Assembly (NCBI GenBank): GCA_026195905.1
Contig: JAPHRE010000041.1
Span: 21,345-85,344, forward strand
Source of the DNA: Pseudopelagicola sp.
Lineage (GTDB): Bacteria > Pseudomonadota > Alphaproteobacteria > Rhodobacterales > Rhodobacteraceae
DNA: 64,000 nt
Reading direction: 5' to 3'
In this document: positions 63,995-64,000 of the stretch, piece after piece
Position numbering within the stretch: position 1 is the first letter of the stretch
How the letters are laid out: each line of letters starts with the position of its first letter
Program-made: the position numbers and the translations under genes
The notes under the pieces: generated by a model
What the model was told of the DNA's origin: nothing
The model's database searches: none
What the model saw: the letters and a program-made list of their open reading frames with translations, nothing else

Positions 63995-64000
63995 AGTGTG

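Noticed and set aside
1..64000. CRISPR arrays, tRNA or rRNA genes, transposases, integrases, prophage
   Set aside because: No regularly spaced repeats, cloverleaf-like segments or recognisable mobility genes were seen by eye; a tRNA scan and repeat finder would confirm.

Overview
The window looks like a piece of chromosome from an aerobic marine-type alphaproteobacterium, most likely a member of the Rhodobacteraceae/Roseobacter group. The basis is the high GC content, the gene neighbourhoods (perM-hdaA-ppk-ppx; ndufa12-mlaD-DUF2155-aat-accC-accB; tldD divergent from ctaC-ctaB-coxF-ctaG-ctaE-surf1; lysC-ptsP), alphaproteobacterial markers such as an NDUFA12-like complex I protein and the short 450-residue ProRS, and a complete Sox thiosulfate-oxidation cluster. 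I saw no rRNA, tRNA, CRISPR array, prophage or insertion sequence. Coding density is very high and no gene-free gap exceeds 300 bases.

Layout. 1-1130: the 3' end of an endonuclease/exonuclease/phosphatase gene and a small exported protein. 1160-6823 (minus): operon perM - hdaA - ppk - ppx. 6971-11657: a fasciclin-domain protein, proS, the LolCD lipoprotein-release pair and a small DMT transporter. 11678-25427: a sulfur and electron-transfer island. It starts with a PaaI-type thioesterase, then three consecutive related c-type cytochromes that look membrane-anchored. Next comes a minus-strand soxS-soxR-soxT unit and, divergently, soxV-W-X-Y-Z-A-B-C-D-E-F. 25726-27762: clpP and clpX. 27868-32408: complex I accessory protein, mlaD, DUF2155 protein, aat, accC, accB and a PAS-LuxR regulator. 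32521-36421: acyl-CoA synthetase, 3-hydroxybutyrate dehydrogenase-like SDR and the two subunits of a 3-oxoacid CoA-transferase, a ketone-body/PHB-type set. 36524-42685 (minus): L,D-transpeptidase, topA, dprA, tldD. 42871-51884 (plus): aa3 cytochrome oxidase subunits II and III with assembly factors, then thrC, an M16 peptidase, an acetyltransferase and an FAD-linked dehydrogenase. 51913-54458: apt, a small ribbon-helix-helix protein, a LysE exporter and MTA phosphorylase. 54682-63994: a SulP transporter, flavin reductase, acetyltransferase, EcsC protein, ptsP, lysC, SDR, DUF1178, NUDIX and a small membrane ORF.

How the sulfur island works together. SoxXA joins thiosulfate to the carrier SoxYZ, SoxB hydrolyses off sulfate, SoxCD oxidises the remaining sulfane sulfur, and electrons leave through c-type cytochromes. 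SoxV, SoxW and SoxS keep periplasmic thiols reduced, SoxT probably moves a sulfur compound across the inner membrane, and SoxR is an ArsR-type repressor with the two-cysteine pattern of persulfide sensors. The sequence adds regulatory detail. Perfect ATTC-N8-GAAT palindromes lie before soxX and, just after an intrinsic terminator, before soxB. Another intrinsic terminator isolates soxEF. The cluster therefore looks like several transcription units (soxVW, soxXYZA, soxBCD, soxEF) under at least partly shared control. The three cytochromes next to soxT are the best candidate for an under-described extension of the system. SoxD is a short single-haem form and the following SoxE carries two haems.
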